Shown here: one piece after another, positions 1 through 5,725 of the stretch
Position numbering within the stretch: the stretch's first letter is position 1
Layout: each line of letters starts with the position of its first letter
Assembly: GCA_024638585.1 (NCBI GenBank)
Contig: JAHEKA010000173.1
Span: 1 to 5,725 of the forward strand
Source of the DNA: Rhodospirillales bacterium
Lineage (GTDB): Bacteria > Pseudomonadota > Alphaproteobacteria > SMXQ01
Direction: 5' to 3'
DNA length: 5,725 nucleotides
Notes under the pieces: model-generated
Seen by the model: the letters and a program-made list of their open reading frames with translations, nothing else
Told to the model about the DNA's origin: nothing
Databases searched by the model: none
Program-made: the position numbers and the translations under genes

Positions 1-689
1 CCCTGGAGGCAGACGCGACACCCGAGGCCGAAACGGCGCAAAGCCACCCCGGATCCGAGATCGGGGCCAAGTTCGTCAAACCGTTGCGCCCCTCGGAAAC
101 GTCCTCCACCGCGCCTGACCGGTCACCGCTGGAGACCCCGGAGCCGGCCGCGATGCCCGCCCCGGCCGAACCGCCCGTCTTTCCAGAGGCCGCCCAACCG
201 CCCGCGGCGTCCCTCGCGGCCGAGCCGCCGGTCCCGCTGGGCAGCTCCGATCCGAGCCCCGCGCCCGAGCCGGAAGCGCCGCCCGCTCCGGCGGACCGCC
301 ATTCCGGGCATGTCCTGGTCGGCGAAGGGGTCAAATTCGTCGGTCAGATTCGCGAATGCCGTCAGATCGAAATCTTCGGCGCCGTCGATGGGGATCTCGA
401 GGTGGAAGACCTGATCGTGCACGAAAACGGCCTGCTGAAAGGCAACGTCAAAGCGGACCGGGCGGAAGTGTGGGGCGCGCTGGACGGCGAGGTCAGCGTG
501 AAAGAGCTCCTCGACGTCAAGTCCGGCGGATCCGTCTCCGGCAGGACCGAATACGGCGCGCTTTCGATCGCCACCGGCGGGCGCGTCGTCGGCACCCTGG
601 ATGATGGATCGAACAGGATTACCAAGCCGGCCAGCGTGTCGACATTCGCCGCCGGCCCGGTGACCGACCGGCTGACCACAGAGGCCTGA
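1..689 (+). CDS. Bactofilin family cytoskeletal protein (5' partial)
   Basis: Bactofilins are small beta-helical proteins that polymerise without nucleotide into cytoplasmic or membrane-associated filaments. They act in cell shape, stalk or polar organisation and cell-wall enzyme placement. The frame is open from base 3 to the TGA at 687-689 with no ATG or GTG upstream of 84, so the real start is most likely before the window; TTG at 84 or ATG at 153 (no Shine-Dalgarno) are poorer choices. The first roughly 100 visible residues are a Pro/Ala/Glu-rich, presumably disordered extension. The bactofilin (DUF583-type) core follows, from about base 315 to 600, beginning near HVLVGEGVKFVGQI. Its hydrophobic positions recur every 15-18 residues with Gly at the turns (FGAVDGDLEV, LLKGNVKA, WGALDGEVSV, GGSVSGRTE, GGRVVGTLD), as in a beta-helix. 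A short Ser/Thr/Ala tail ends the protein. At 228 or more residues it is long for the family because of the extension. Family assignment is firm; cellular role is unknown, since no peptidase or other typical partner is visible. Confidence 0.9.
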   Translation, partial: LEADATPEAETAQSHPGSEIGAKFVKPLRPSETSSTAPDRSPLETPEPAAMPAPAEPPVFPEAAQPPAASLAAEPPVPLGSSDPSPAPEPEAPPAPADRHSGHVLVGEGVKFVGQIRECRQIEIFGAVDGDLEVEDLIVHENGLLKGNVKADRAEVWGALDGEVSVKELLDVKSGGSVSGRTEYGALSIATGGRVVGTLDDGSNRITKPASVSTFAAGPVTDRLTTEA

Positions 690-690
690 T

Positions 691-706
691 CGGGCCCGAA
701 AGCCCG
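691..706 (+). terminator. Weak hairpin just after the bactofilin stop
   Basis: CGGGC at 691-695 can pair with GCCCG at 702-706 around a six-base loop, starting two bases after the bactofilin stop codon. The position suits a transcript 3' end, but no T-run follows, so it is not a standard intrinsic terminator. It may be a 3'-end stabilising hairpin or chance in GC-rich sequence. Confidence 0.25.
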
Positions 707-734
707 CAACCGACCGGGGCCGCGCGCCGTCCTA

Positions 735-763
735 TTGAAAACCGGGCGTCGAACGCATAGCCT
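735..763 (+). promoter_or_regulatory. Candidate promoter of the NMT1/THI5-like gene
   Basis: TTGAAA at 735-740 (five of six matches to TTGACA) lies 17 bases before TAGCCT at 758-763, which keeps the three most conserved -10 positions (T1, A2, T6). Transcription would begin near 770, giving a leader of about 58 bases. The same TTG could be read as a start codon for an N-terminally longer protein, but the promoter reading fits better because the downstream ATG has a strong ribosome site and begins the family homology. Confidence 0.4.
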
Positions 764-813
764 GCGCCTCGGCGATTGCCTCCAGCCACTTTCCCGATCA
801 CCGCGGCATCGCC

Positions 814-819
814 GGAGGG
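814..819 (+). promoter_or_regulatory. Shine-Dalgarno site fixing the start at ATG 828
   Basis: GGAGGG sits eight bases before the ATG at 828, close to ideal sequence and spacing. It decides for ATG 828 over the upstream in-frame TTG at 735, whose extra 31 residues are Arg-rich and unlike the protein family. Confidence 0.8.
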
Positions 820-827
820 CTTCGCCC

Positions 828-1751
828 ATGCGCATCGCCGCCGTTGATCTCGTCAGCAATACCAGCTTCCCCGCCCTGGCGGCGGACGAGCTCGGCTGTT
901 TCCGGGACGAAGGCCTCGATGTGACGATCGAGCTCGAGGCCTCGCTGGGCGCCACGAAGGCGCTCAAGGCCGGGCGCGCCGATGCCATGATCGCCGGCTC
1001 CGTGCACGACCTGCTGACCGAGTTCACCGACTGGAAGGGCACCAAGATCTGCGTCGCCCTGTCACAGGGAACGCCGTGGCTGCTGACGCTGCGCGCCGAT
1101 CTCGAAGCGGTGCGCGGGGACTTCGAAGTACTTCGGGGCCTCACCCTTACCGCCGCGGAAGGGCCCGACCTCGTCTTCAAGCAGATGCTGAAGAGCGTCG
1201 GGCTGGTCCCCGGGCGCGATCTAGAGATCATCGAGCTGCCAGGCGCCAATGAACGCCATGTCTCGTTCGGCGTGTTCGCCGCCGAAGCGTTGGAAGCGGG
1301 AAAGATCGACGGGTTCTGGGCCAACGCCATGGGCGCCGAAACGGCAGTCACGCGCGGGGTCGGCAAGATCCACGTCGATGTCCGGCGCGGCGACGATCCC
1401 GGCGGGGCGCGCTTTTATACCTTTGCGGGCCTGGCCTCCACCGACGAATTCATCGCCCGCGAGCCCGAGGCCATCGACGCCGCCGTGCGCGCCATCGTCA
1501 AGGCCCAGTCCGCCCTGCGCGCCGACCCTTCCCTTGCCCGGAAGGTGGGAGAGGGCAAGTTCCCCCCGCAATCGGCGGAATTGATCGCAACCGTCATCAC
1601 CCGGGACGCCCCGTTCTACGACCCCGTGATCTCGGAAGACGCGGTCGCCCGCCTCAACGCCTTCGCCCAGTCGATCGGCCACCTGACCGGACCGGTGGGG
1701 TATGACCAGGTGGTCGCGACCCGCTGCCGGCCGATCTGGACCGGCGGTTAA
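828..1751 (+). CDS. NMT1/THI5-like substrate-binding-fold protein without signal peptide
   Basis: This 307-residue protein has the two-lobed periplasmic-binding fold of the SsuA/NMT1/THI5 superfamily, which covers solute-binding subunits for sulfonates, nitrate, taurine and thiamin precursors and a few enzymes. Visible marks are the N-lobe segment FPALAADELGCFRDEGLDV (residues 14-32, the family's P-x-A-x-x-x-G-x-F-x-x-EGLDV pattern), ALKAGRADAMIAGS (45-58), and EALEAGKIDGFWAN (153-166) from the second lobe. The protein starts directly with the first beta strand (MRIAAVDLVSN): there is no hydrophobic signal segment or lipobox, so it would stay in the cytoplasm as read. The cysteine-rich motif of THI5-type pyrimidine synthases is absent. 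It appears monocistronic, with its own candidate promoter and no ABC permease or ATPase gene within the window. Length is normal for the fold. The ligand cannot be read from sequence; a cytoplasmic ligand-binding or enzymatic role, or export by an unseen route, are open alternatives. Fold assignment is good, function unknown. Confidence 0.85.
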   Translation: MRIAAVDLVSNTSFPALAADELGCFRDEGLDVTIELEASLGATKALKAGRADAMIAGSVHDLLTEFTDWKGTKICVALSQGTPWLLTLRADLEAVRGDFEVLRGLTLTAAEGPDLVFKQMLKSVGLVPGRDLEIIELPGANERHVSFGVFAAEALEAGKIDGFWANAMGAETAVTRGVGKIHVDVRRGDDPGGARFYTFAGLASTDEFIAREPEAIDAAVRAIVKAQSALRADPSLARKVGEGKFPPQSAELIATVITRDAPFYDPVISEDAVARLNAFAQSIGHLTGPVGYDQVVATRCRPIWTGG

Positions 1752-1752
1752 G

Positions 1753-1773
1753 GCTGCGGCGGAGCCCCGCGGC
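1753..1773 (+). other. GC-rich hairpin after the NMT1/THI5-like gene
   Basis: GCTGCGG at 1753-1759 can pair with CCGCGGC at 1767-1773 (seven pairs, one of them T-G) around a seven-base loop, beginning two bases after the stop codon. An A-rich, not T-rich, stretch follows, so it is not a canonical intrinsic terminator for the + strand. It may mark the transcript end through another mechanism or protect the 3' end. Confidence 0.35.
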
Positions 1774-1843
1774 AACAAAACCACAAATGTTTCAGAGTTT
1801 TGGCGGGCGTCCCTATGCCACCGCCTAAAGCCTGCCCAAAGCA

Positions 1844-1882
1844 ATGATCGTCCAAAAACACCGTATTTTGTGTTGCGATCAT
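1844..1882. repeat. Perfect 7-bp inverted repeat around the first NrdR-like box
   Basis: ATGATCG at 1844-1850 and CGATCAT at 1876-1882 are exact inverted copies 25 bases apart. They enclose the smaller AACAC/GTGTT palindrome (1857-1861 and 1870-1874), though the two symmetries are centred about 2.5 bases apart. It could be an extra operator or a chance repeat; the start of the nrdJ transcript is predicted downstream, so an RNA hairpin here is less likely unless there is read-through. Confidence 0.45.
1858..1873. promoter_or_regulatory. NrdR repressor box 1 (candidate)
   Basis: The 16-mer ACACCGTATTTTGTGT matches the consensus ACACWATATATWGTGT, as I recall it, at 13 of 16 positions, including both ACAC/GTGT outer arms. 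NrdR is an ATP/dATP-sensing zinc-finger/ATP-cone repressor of ribonucleotide reductase genes and normally binds two such boxes in tandem. Position upstream of nrdJ makes this the expected regulator. Confidence 0.65.
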
Positions 1883-1888
1883 GAAACT

Positions 1889-1904
1889 ATACAAATTGTT
1901 GTTG
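1889..1904. promoter_or_regulatory. NrdR repressor box 2 (candidate, degenerate)
   Basis: Starting exactly 31 bases after box 1, the 16-mer ATACAAATTGTTGTTG matches the same consensus at about 10 of 16 positions. Alone it would not be called. The 31-base offset (three helical turns, typical of tandem NrdR boxes) and its overlap with the -35 element of the candidate promoter are what support it. Confidence 0.45.
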
Positions 1905-1931
1905 ACTCATTCATTGCCCCACATTTAGAGT
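1902..1931 (+). promoter_or_regulatory. Candidate nrdJ promoter
   Basis: TTGACT at 1902-1907 (five of six matches to TTGACA) is followed after 18 bases by TAGAGT at 1926-1931 (four of six matches to TATAAT, including T1, A2 and T6). The start of transcription would be near 1938, with a leader of roughly 130 nt. The -35 overlaps NrdR-like box 2, fitting repression by blocking polymerase. TATATA at 1953-1958 is an alternative -10, but its matching -35 is poor. Confidence 0.5.
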
Positions 1932-1984
1932 TCCCGACCTCGCGGCACCCAATATATAGCCTGTTCTGAATTATCAGAGCATGG

Positions 1985-2015
1985 CGGTGCGGGAACCGAG
2001 CCGCAGCGGTTTTTT
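1985..2015 (+). promoter_or_regulatory. Candidate attenuator-like alternative hairpins in the nrdJ leader
   Basis: AACCG at 1994-1998 can pair with CGGTT at 2007-2011 (eight-base loop), and the T-run 2010-2015 follows, giving a small intrinsic-terminator shape. Two other pairings compete: TGCGG 1988-1992 with CCGCA 2001-2005, and CGGT 1985-1988 with ACCG 1995-1998. Mutually exclusive pairings ahead of a T-run are the usual form of a leader attenuator. The stem is only five pairs and the tract short, so termination may be weak or absent. No regulator or ligand can be read from the sequence. Confidence 0.35.
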
Positions 2016-2030
2016 GAAAATATTAGGGGT

Positions 2031-2050
2031 CCGGTGCACGCCAGTACCGG
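2031..2050 (+). promoter_or_regulatory. Hairpin just upstream of the nrdJ ribosome site
   Basis: CCGGTGC at 2031-2037 pairs with GTACCGG at 2044-2050 (seven pairs with one G-U, loop of six). It ends about nine bases before the Shine-Dalgarno sequence. As drawn it would not hide the ribosome site, so it may be a leader structural element. Its ACCG/CGGT arms repeat those of the preceding hairpins, allowing longer-range alternatives. Confidence 0.4.
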
Positions 2051-2058
2051 TCGAAATT

Positions 2059-2064
2059 GGGGGA
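2059..2064 (+). promoter_or_regulatory. nrdJ Shine-Dalgarno site
   Basis: GGGGGA lies five bases before ATG 2070. It is a moderate match to the anti-Shine-Dalgarno but well placed. It supports ATG 2070 over the in-frame GTG at 2034. Confidence 0.6.
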
Positions 2065-2069
2065 TCAGC

Positions 2070-5000
2070 ATGCGCATCTCGCGCCATTTCACGAAGGACG
2101 GAAAGTCCGCATACCAGGGAATCGAATTCAAGGCGGCGGTCAGCGAGATCCGCAATCCCGACGGCTCAGTCGTATTCAGTCTCCAGGACTTCGAGGCTCC
2201 GGCCCATTGGTCCCAGGTGGCGACCGATGTCATCGCCCAGAAGTATTTCCGCAAGGCCGGTGTGCCTGCGAAGCTGAAGGCGGTGGAAGAGGACGACGTG
2301 CCCGCATGGCTGTGGCGCCAGGCGCCCGACGAAGATGCCCTTTCCGAATTGCCTGAGGACGAGCGGTATGTCGGCGAGACCAGCGCCAAGCAGGTGTTCC
2401 GGCGGCTGGCCGGCACCTGGACCTATTGGGGCTGGAAGGGCGGCTATTTCGATGCCGAGGCCGATGCGCGGACGTTCTTTGATGAAATGCGCCACATGCT
2501 GGCGCGCCAGATGGCAGCGCCCAATTCGCCTCAATGGTTCAACACGGGCCTGCATTGGGCCTACGGCATCGATGGGCCCAGCCAGGGGCACTATTACGTC
2601 GATTACAAGAGCGGCGAGCTGGTGACCTCCGCCTCGGCCTATGAGCACCCCCAGCCCCACGCCTGCTTCATCCAGTCGGTGTCCGACGACCTGGTCAACG
2701 AAGGCGGTATCATGGACCTGTGGGTGCGCGAGGCGCGCCTGTTCAAATACGGCTCGGGCACCGGATCCAATTTCTCCAAGATCCGCGGCGAGAACGAGGC
2801 CCTGTCCGGCGGCGGCAAGTCGTCGGGGTTGATGAGCTTCCTCAAGATCGGCGACCGTGCGGCCGGGGCCATCAAGTCGGGCGGCACCACGCGGCGCGCG
2901 GCCAAGATGGTGACCATCGATGTCGACCATCCGGACATCGAAAACTACGTCAATTGGAAGGTGGTGGAGGAGCAGAAGGTCGCCGCCATGGTGGCCGGCT
3001 CGAAACTCGCCGACAAGCATCTCAACGCCATCATGGCGGCCTGTGCCGATTTCGACGGCGGCAATGATGCGGAGGCCTTCAATCCGCGCCGCAACAAGGC
3101 GCTGAAGAAGGCCATCATCAAGGCGCGCAAGGTCATGATCCCGGAAAACTTCATCCAGCGGGTGATTCAGTTCGCGCGCCAGGGCTATACCGGGATCGAT
3201 TTCAAGACATATGACACGGACTGGGATTCCGATGCCTATCTCACGGTATCGGGCCAGAATTCCAACAACTCCGTGCGCGTCACCGACGATTTCCTGCGCA
3301 AGGTGCAGGAGGACGGCGATTGGGAATTGGTCCGGCGCACCGACGGCGGCGTGCACAAACGCATCAAGGCCCGTGACCTGTGGGATCAAATCGGCTTCGC
3401 CGCCTGGGCATCGGCCGATCCCGGGGTGCAGTTCGACACCACGATCAACGAATGGCACACCTGCCCGCAATCGGGACGGATCGACGCATCCAACCCGTGT
3501 TCGGAATACATGTTCCTCGACGATACCGCGTGCAACCTGGCCTCCATCAACCTTCTCGCCTTCCGCGGCGAGGATGGGAAGATCGACATCGCCGCCTTCG
3601 AGTACGCCATCCGGCTCTGGACCATGGTGTTGGAAATCTCGGTACTGATGGCCCAGTTCCCGTCACGGGAAATCGCACAGCTCTCTTATGAATTCCGGAC
3701 GCTCGGTCTCGGTATCGCCAATGTCGGCGGGCTGCTGATGGCATCGGGCCTGGGCTACGATTCGCGCGAGGGCCGGGCGCTTGCCGGGGCCTTGACCGCG
3801 ATCATGACCGGCGTCTCTTACGCCACCTCGGCGGAAATGGCGGAGGAACTCGGCGCCTTTCCGGGCTATGCCAAAAACCGCAAGGAAATGCTGCGGGTGA
3901 TCCGCAACCACCGGCGCGCCGCCTATGGCGAGGCCAAGGGGTACGAGGGCCTGTCGGTCACGCCGGTCCCGCTCGACATCGAAGCCTGTCCCGACGTCAA
4001 CCTGTCAGTGGCCGCCGCCCAGGCCTGGGACCGGGCGCTGAAGCTGGGCGAGAAGCACGGCTACCGCAATGCCCAGGCCTCGGTGGTGGCGCCCACCGGG
4101 ACCATCGGCCTGGTGATGGATTGCGATACCACCGGCATCGAGCCGGACTTCGCCCTGGTGAAATTCAAGAAGCTCGCCGGCGGCGGTTATTTCAAGATCA
4201 TCAACCGCACGGTTCCCGTGGGACTGCGGACGCTTGGCTACGACGAGGACCAGATCCAGGAGATCGCCGAATACGCGGTCGGCCATGGCACCTTGCGCGA
4301 TGCGCCGGGCATCAACCACGCCACCCTGGCCGAGCGCGGCTTCGACGACGCGGCCCTGGAAAAGGTCGAGACCGCGGTCGCAACCGCCTTCGACCTCCGC
4401 TTCGCCTTCAACCAGTTCACCCTGGGCGAGGCCTTCTGCCGCGACGCTCTCGGCTTCAGCGAGACTGAATTGAACGACCCGGCCTTCGACATGCTCGGGG
4501 CCCTTGGGTTCACCGATGACGAGATCGATGCCGCCGGCCTCTATTGCTCCGGGGCCATGACCCTGGAAGGCGCGCCACACCTCACGGAAGAGCATCTCGC
4601 GGTGTTCGATTGCGCCAATCCCTGCGGCAAGACGGGCACCCGCTGCCTTTCCTGGAAAAGTCACATCATGATGCTGGCCGCGTGCCAGCCCTTCATCTCC
4701 GGCGCCATTTCCAAGACCATCAACATGCCCGGCGGGGCGACGGTGGAGGACTGCAAGGACGCCTACATGATGTCGTGGAAGCTGGCGCTCAAGGCCAACG
4801 CGCTCTATCGCGACGGCTCCAAGCTCAGCCAGCCGCTCAACAGCCAGCTGCTGGCCGAAGACGAAGACGAGGATGCGGAAGATCTCGCCGCCGAAATCGC
4901 CGACGCCCCGCAGGCGGAGAAAGCGCAGATCATCGCCGAACGCATCGTCGAAAGGTTCGTCTCCGAACGCAAGACCCTGCCGCCGCGGCGCAAGGGCTAC

Positions 5001-5725
5001 ACCCAGAAGGCCATCGTCGGCGGCCACAAGGTGTATCTGCGCACCGGGGAATACGAAAGCGGCGAACTGGGTGAGATTTTCATCGACATGCACAAGGAGG
5101 GCGCGGCCTTCCGGTCGTTGATGAACAATTTCGCCATCGCCGTCTCCATCGGCCTGCAATACGGCGTACCGCTGGAGGAATTCGTCGAGGCGTTTACTTT
5201 CACCAGGTTCGATCCGTCGGGCATCGTGGAAGGCAACGATGCGATCAAGATGGCGACGTCGATCCTCGACTACATCTTCCGCGAGCTCGCCGTGTCGTAT
5301 CTGGACCGCTCGGACCTCGCCCATGTTGAGCCGATCGATATCCTGCCCGACGCGGTGGGCCGCGGGAACGAAGAGGGCAACCTGCCCGAGACGATGGACG
5401 AGACACAGATCAAAGCCGCCAAGTTGGCCTCCCGGGGCTATGTGCGGTCAAACCTTTACGTATTGCACGGGGGCGCCAGCGCTGCCATGGAGGCGGACGA
5501 TGAGATGGCGTTGGACGACGCAGCCGAGATGATGGAACAGACGGTCGAAGAGACCCTCGGGGCCATCGCCGAAGCGGTCACCGCCCCAGAACCCCTGATC
5601 GGTGACGGCCCCGCCAATACCGTCACCGTCAGTGCCGCAGTTACGGCCCACGTTGATTCAAAGCTTGATCGAATTCGCGAAGCGCGTTTGAAGGGCTACG
5701 AAGGTGATGCGTGCGGCGACTGCGG
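2070..5725 (+). CDS. nrdJ: Adenosylcobalamin-dependent (class II) ribonucleotide reductase (3' partial)
   Basis: NrdJ reduces ribonucleotides to deoxyribonucleotides, forming its thiyl radical with adenosylcobalamin, so it needs neither oxygen nor an NrdB subunit. The window holds 1,218 complete codons without a stop or frameshift. The N-terminus, opening MRISRHFT with the conserved SEIRNPDGSVVF, is the class II N-terminal domain (about 1-100); it fixes the start, and no ATP-cone is seen. The barrel carries C199 (first redox cysteine), the glycine-rich GSGTGSNF (228-235) and GGGKSSG loop (247-253), QNSNNSVR (396-403), the catalytic NPCSE with N475, C477 (thiyl radical) and E479, second redox C488, and PTGTIG (675-680). 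Next come a Cys-containing segment (C848, C852, C859), SGAISKTINMP (877-887), the YRDGSKLSQPLNSQLL block (913-928), an acidic linker (about 929-951), and a TSCPD-type domain (about 980-1090). The tail is Ala/Glu-rich and reaches GYEGDACGDC; C1215 and C1218 start the redox-shuttle cysteine cluster, so probably only some 25 residues are missing. No intein is present. Upstream NrdR-like boxes suggest regulation by dNTP status. Confidence 0.97.
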   Translation, partial: MRISRHFTKDGKSAYQGIEFKAAVSEIRNPDGSVVFSLQDFEAPAHWSQVATDVIAQKYFRKAGVPAKLKAVEEDDVPAWLWRQAPDEDALSELPEDERYVGETSAKQVFRRLAGTWTYWGWKGGYFDAEADARTFFDEMRHMLARQMAAPNSPQWFNTGLHWAYGIDGPSQGHYYVDYKSGELVTSASAYEHPQPHACFIQSVSDDLVNEGGIMDLWVREARLFKYGSGTGSNFSKIRGENEALSGGGKSSGLMSFLKIGDRAAGAIKSGGTTRRAAKMVTIDVDHPDIENYVNWKVVEEQKVAAMVAGSKLADKHLNAIMAACADFDGGNDAEAFNPRRNKALKKAIIKARKVMIPENFIQRVIQFARQGYTGIDFKTYDTDWDSDAYLTVSGQNSNNSVRVTDDFLRKVQEDGDWELVRRTDGGVHKRIKARDLWDQIGFAAWASADPGVQFDTTINEWHTCPQSGRIDASNPCSEYMFLDDTACNLASINLLAFRGEDGKIDIAAFEYAIRLWTMVLEISVLMAQFPSREIAQLSYEFRTLGLGIANVGGLLMASGLGYDSREGRALAGALTAIMTGVSYATSAEMAEELGAFPGYAKNRKEMLRVIRNHRRAAYGEAKGYEGLSVTPVPLDIEACPDVNLSVAAAQAWDRALKLGEKHGYRNAQASVVAPTGTIGLVMDCDTTGIEPDFALVKFKKLAGGGYFKIINRTVPVGLRTLGYDEDQIQEIAEYAVGHGTLRDAPGINHATLAERGFDDAALEKVETAVATAFDLRFAFNQFTLGEAFCRDALGFSETELNDPAFDMLGALGFTDDEIDAAGLYCSGAMTLEGAPHLTEEHLAVFDCANPCGKTGTRCLSWKSHIMMLAACQPFISGAISKTINMPGGATVEDCKDAYMMSWKLALKANALYRDGSKLSQPLNSQLLAEDEDEDAEDLAAEIADAPQAEKAQIIAERIVERFVSERKTLPPRRKGYTQKAIVGGHKVYLRTGEYESGELGEIFIDMHKEGAAFRSLMNNFAIAVSIGLQYGVPLEEFVEAFTFTRFDPSGIVEGNDAIKMATSILDYIFRELAVSYLDRSDLAHVEPIDILPDAVGRGNEEGNLPETMDETQIKAAKLASRGYVRSNLYVLHGGASAAMEADDEMALDDAAEMMEQTVEETLGAIAEAVTAPEPLIGDGPANTVTVSAAVTAHVDSKLDRIREARLKGYEGDACGDC

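Larger units (their letters stand above)
1752..2069 (+). other. Intergenic region: 3' flank plus nrdJ control region
   Basis: This 318-base gap has no credible gene. Bases 1752-1840 are GC-rich 3' flank with loose inverted repeats (GGCGGGC at 1802-1808 with GCCTGCC at 1830-1836, one G-U pair). From about 1840 the composition becomes clearly AT-rich, as expected for promoter DNA, and holds the repressor-box pair, promoter and leader elements listed separately. A frame opening with ATG at 1981 lacks a convincing ribosome site and runs out of phase into nrdJ, so it is not called. Confidence 0.75.

Noticed and set aside
735..827. N-terminal extension of the NMT1/THI5-like protein from TTG 735
   Set aside because: The extra 31 residues are Arg-rich and not a signal peptide, the TTG lacks a ribosome site, and ATG 828 has GGAGGG eight bases upstream followed at once by family homology.
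362..1366. 334-residue reading frame on the - strand across bactofilin and the binding-fold gene
   Set aside because: It spans two well-supported + strand genes and the gap between them, and its Ser/Arg/Pro-rich product has no recognisable domain.
1930..2069. Cobalamin riboswitch upstream of the B12-dependent reductase
   Set aside because: The leader is short and no conserved B12-box-like core is recognisable. The reductase consumes rather than makes or imports B12, so such a switch is not specially expected. A covariance-model scan would settle it.
1981..2277. Leader or upstream gene starting at ATG 1981
   Set aside because: There is no convincing Shine-Dalgarno, the frame runs over 200 bases into nrdJ in another phase, and the product is not recognisable. 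A very short leader peptide is not possible because the frame lacks an early stop.
2166..3470. 434-residue reading frame on the - strand opposite the first third of nrdJ
   Set aside because: It is a mirror of the nrdJ codon pattern, with no recognised domain, and it overlaps conserved NrdJ motifs on the other strand.
4005..5324. 439-residue reading frame on the - strand opposite nrdJ
   Set aside because: It lies wholly within nrdJ, whose + strand product matches its family over its whole length. Long antisense frames arise in GC-rich coding DNA with strong third-position bias; the product is low-complexity, with no recognised domain.
2070..5725. Intein or frameshift within nrdJ
   Set aside because: nrdJ-type genes are frequent intein hosts, so I followed the frame codon by codon. 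Conserved motifs appear in the expected order and spacing, without an insertion, intein splice motifs or an internal stop.

Overview
The window is GC-rich with strong G/C preference at third codon positions. It holds an S-adenosyl-free, adenosylcobalamin-type class II ribonucleotide reductase of the long (about 1,200-residue) form common in Alphaproteobacteria, plus a bactofilin. Together these suggest a high-GC alphaproteobacterium, perhaps Rhodospirillales-like. That placement is inferred from protein style and base composition, not from a marker gene.

Layout, all genes on the + strand: (1) 1-689, the 3' part of a bactofilin gene whose true start lies before the window; (2) 690-827, a short intergenic stretch with a weak hairpin, a plausible sigma70-type promoter and a strong Shine-Dalgarno site; (3) 828-1751, a complete gene for an NMT1/THI5-like (SsuA-type) substrate-binding-fold protein with no visible signal peptide and no transporter partners in view; (4) 1752-2069, a 318-base intergenic region that turns distinctly AT-rich from about 1840 and holds the apparent control region of the next gene; (5) 2070 to the window end, nrdJ, encoding the B12-dependent ribonucleotide reductase, cut by the window edge just after the first CxxC of its cysteine-rich tail. 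nrdJ has no stop codon inside the window, so a search for closed reading frames would miss it although it fills almost two thirds of the sequence.

The genes do not form an obvious pathway: cytoskeleton, a ligand-binding-fold protein, and deoxynucleotide synthesis. The most informative non-coding part is the nrdJ control region. It carries a good match to the NrdR repressor box, a weaker second box exactly 31 bp downstream that touches a TTGACT -35 element, and then an approximately 130-nt leader with alternative ACCG/CGGT hairpins, one of which is followed by a run of T. This fits NrdR repression with possible attenuation on top. No cobalamin riboswitch was recognised.

I found no mobile element, CRISPR array, tRNA, rRNA or obvious new multi-gene system. 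The long antisense reading frames opposite nrdJ look like by-products of GC-rich coding sequence.
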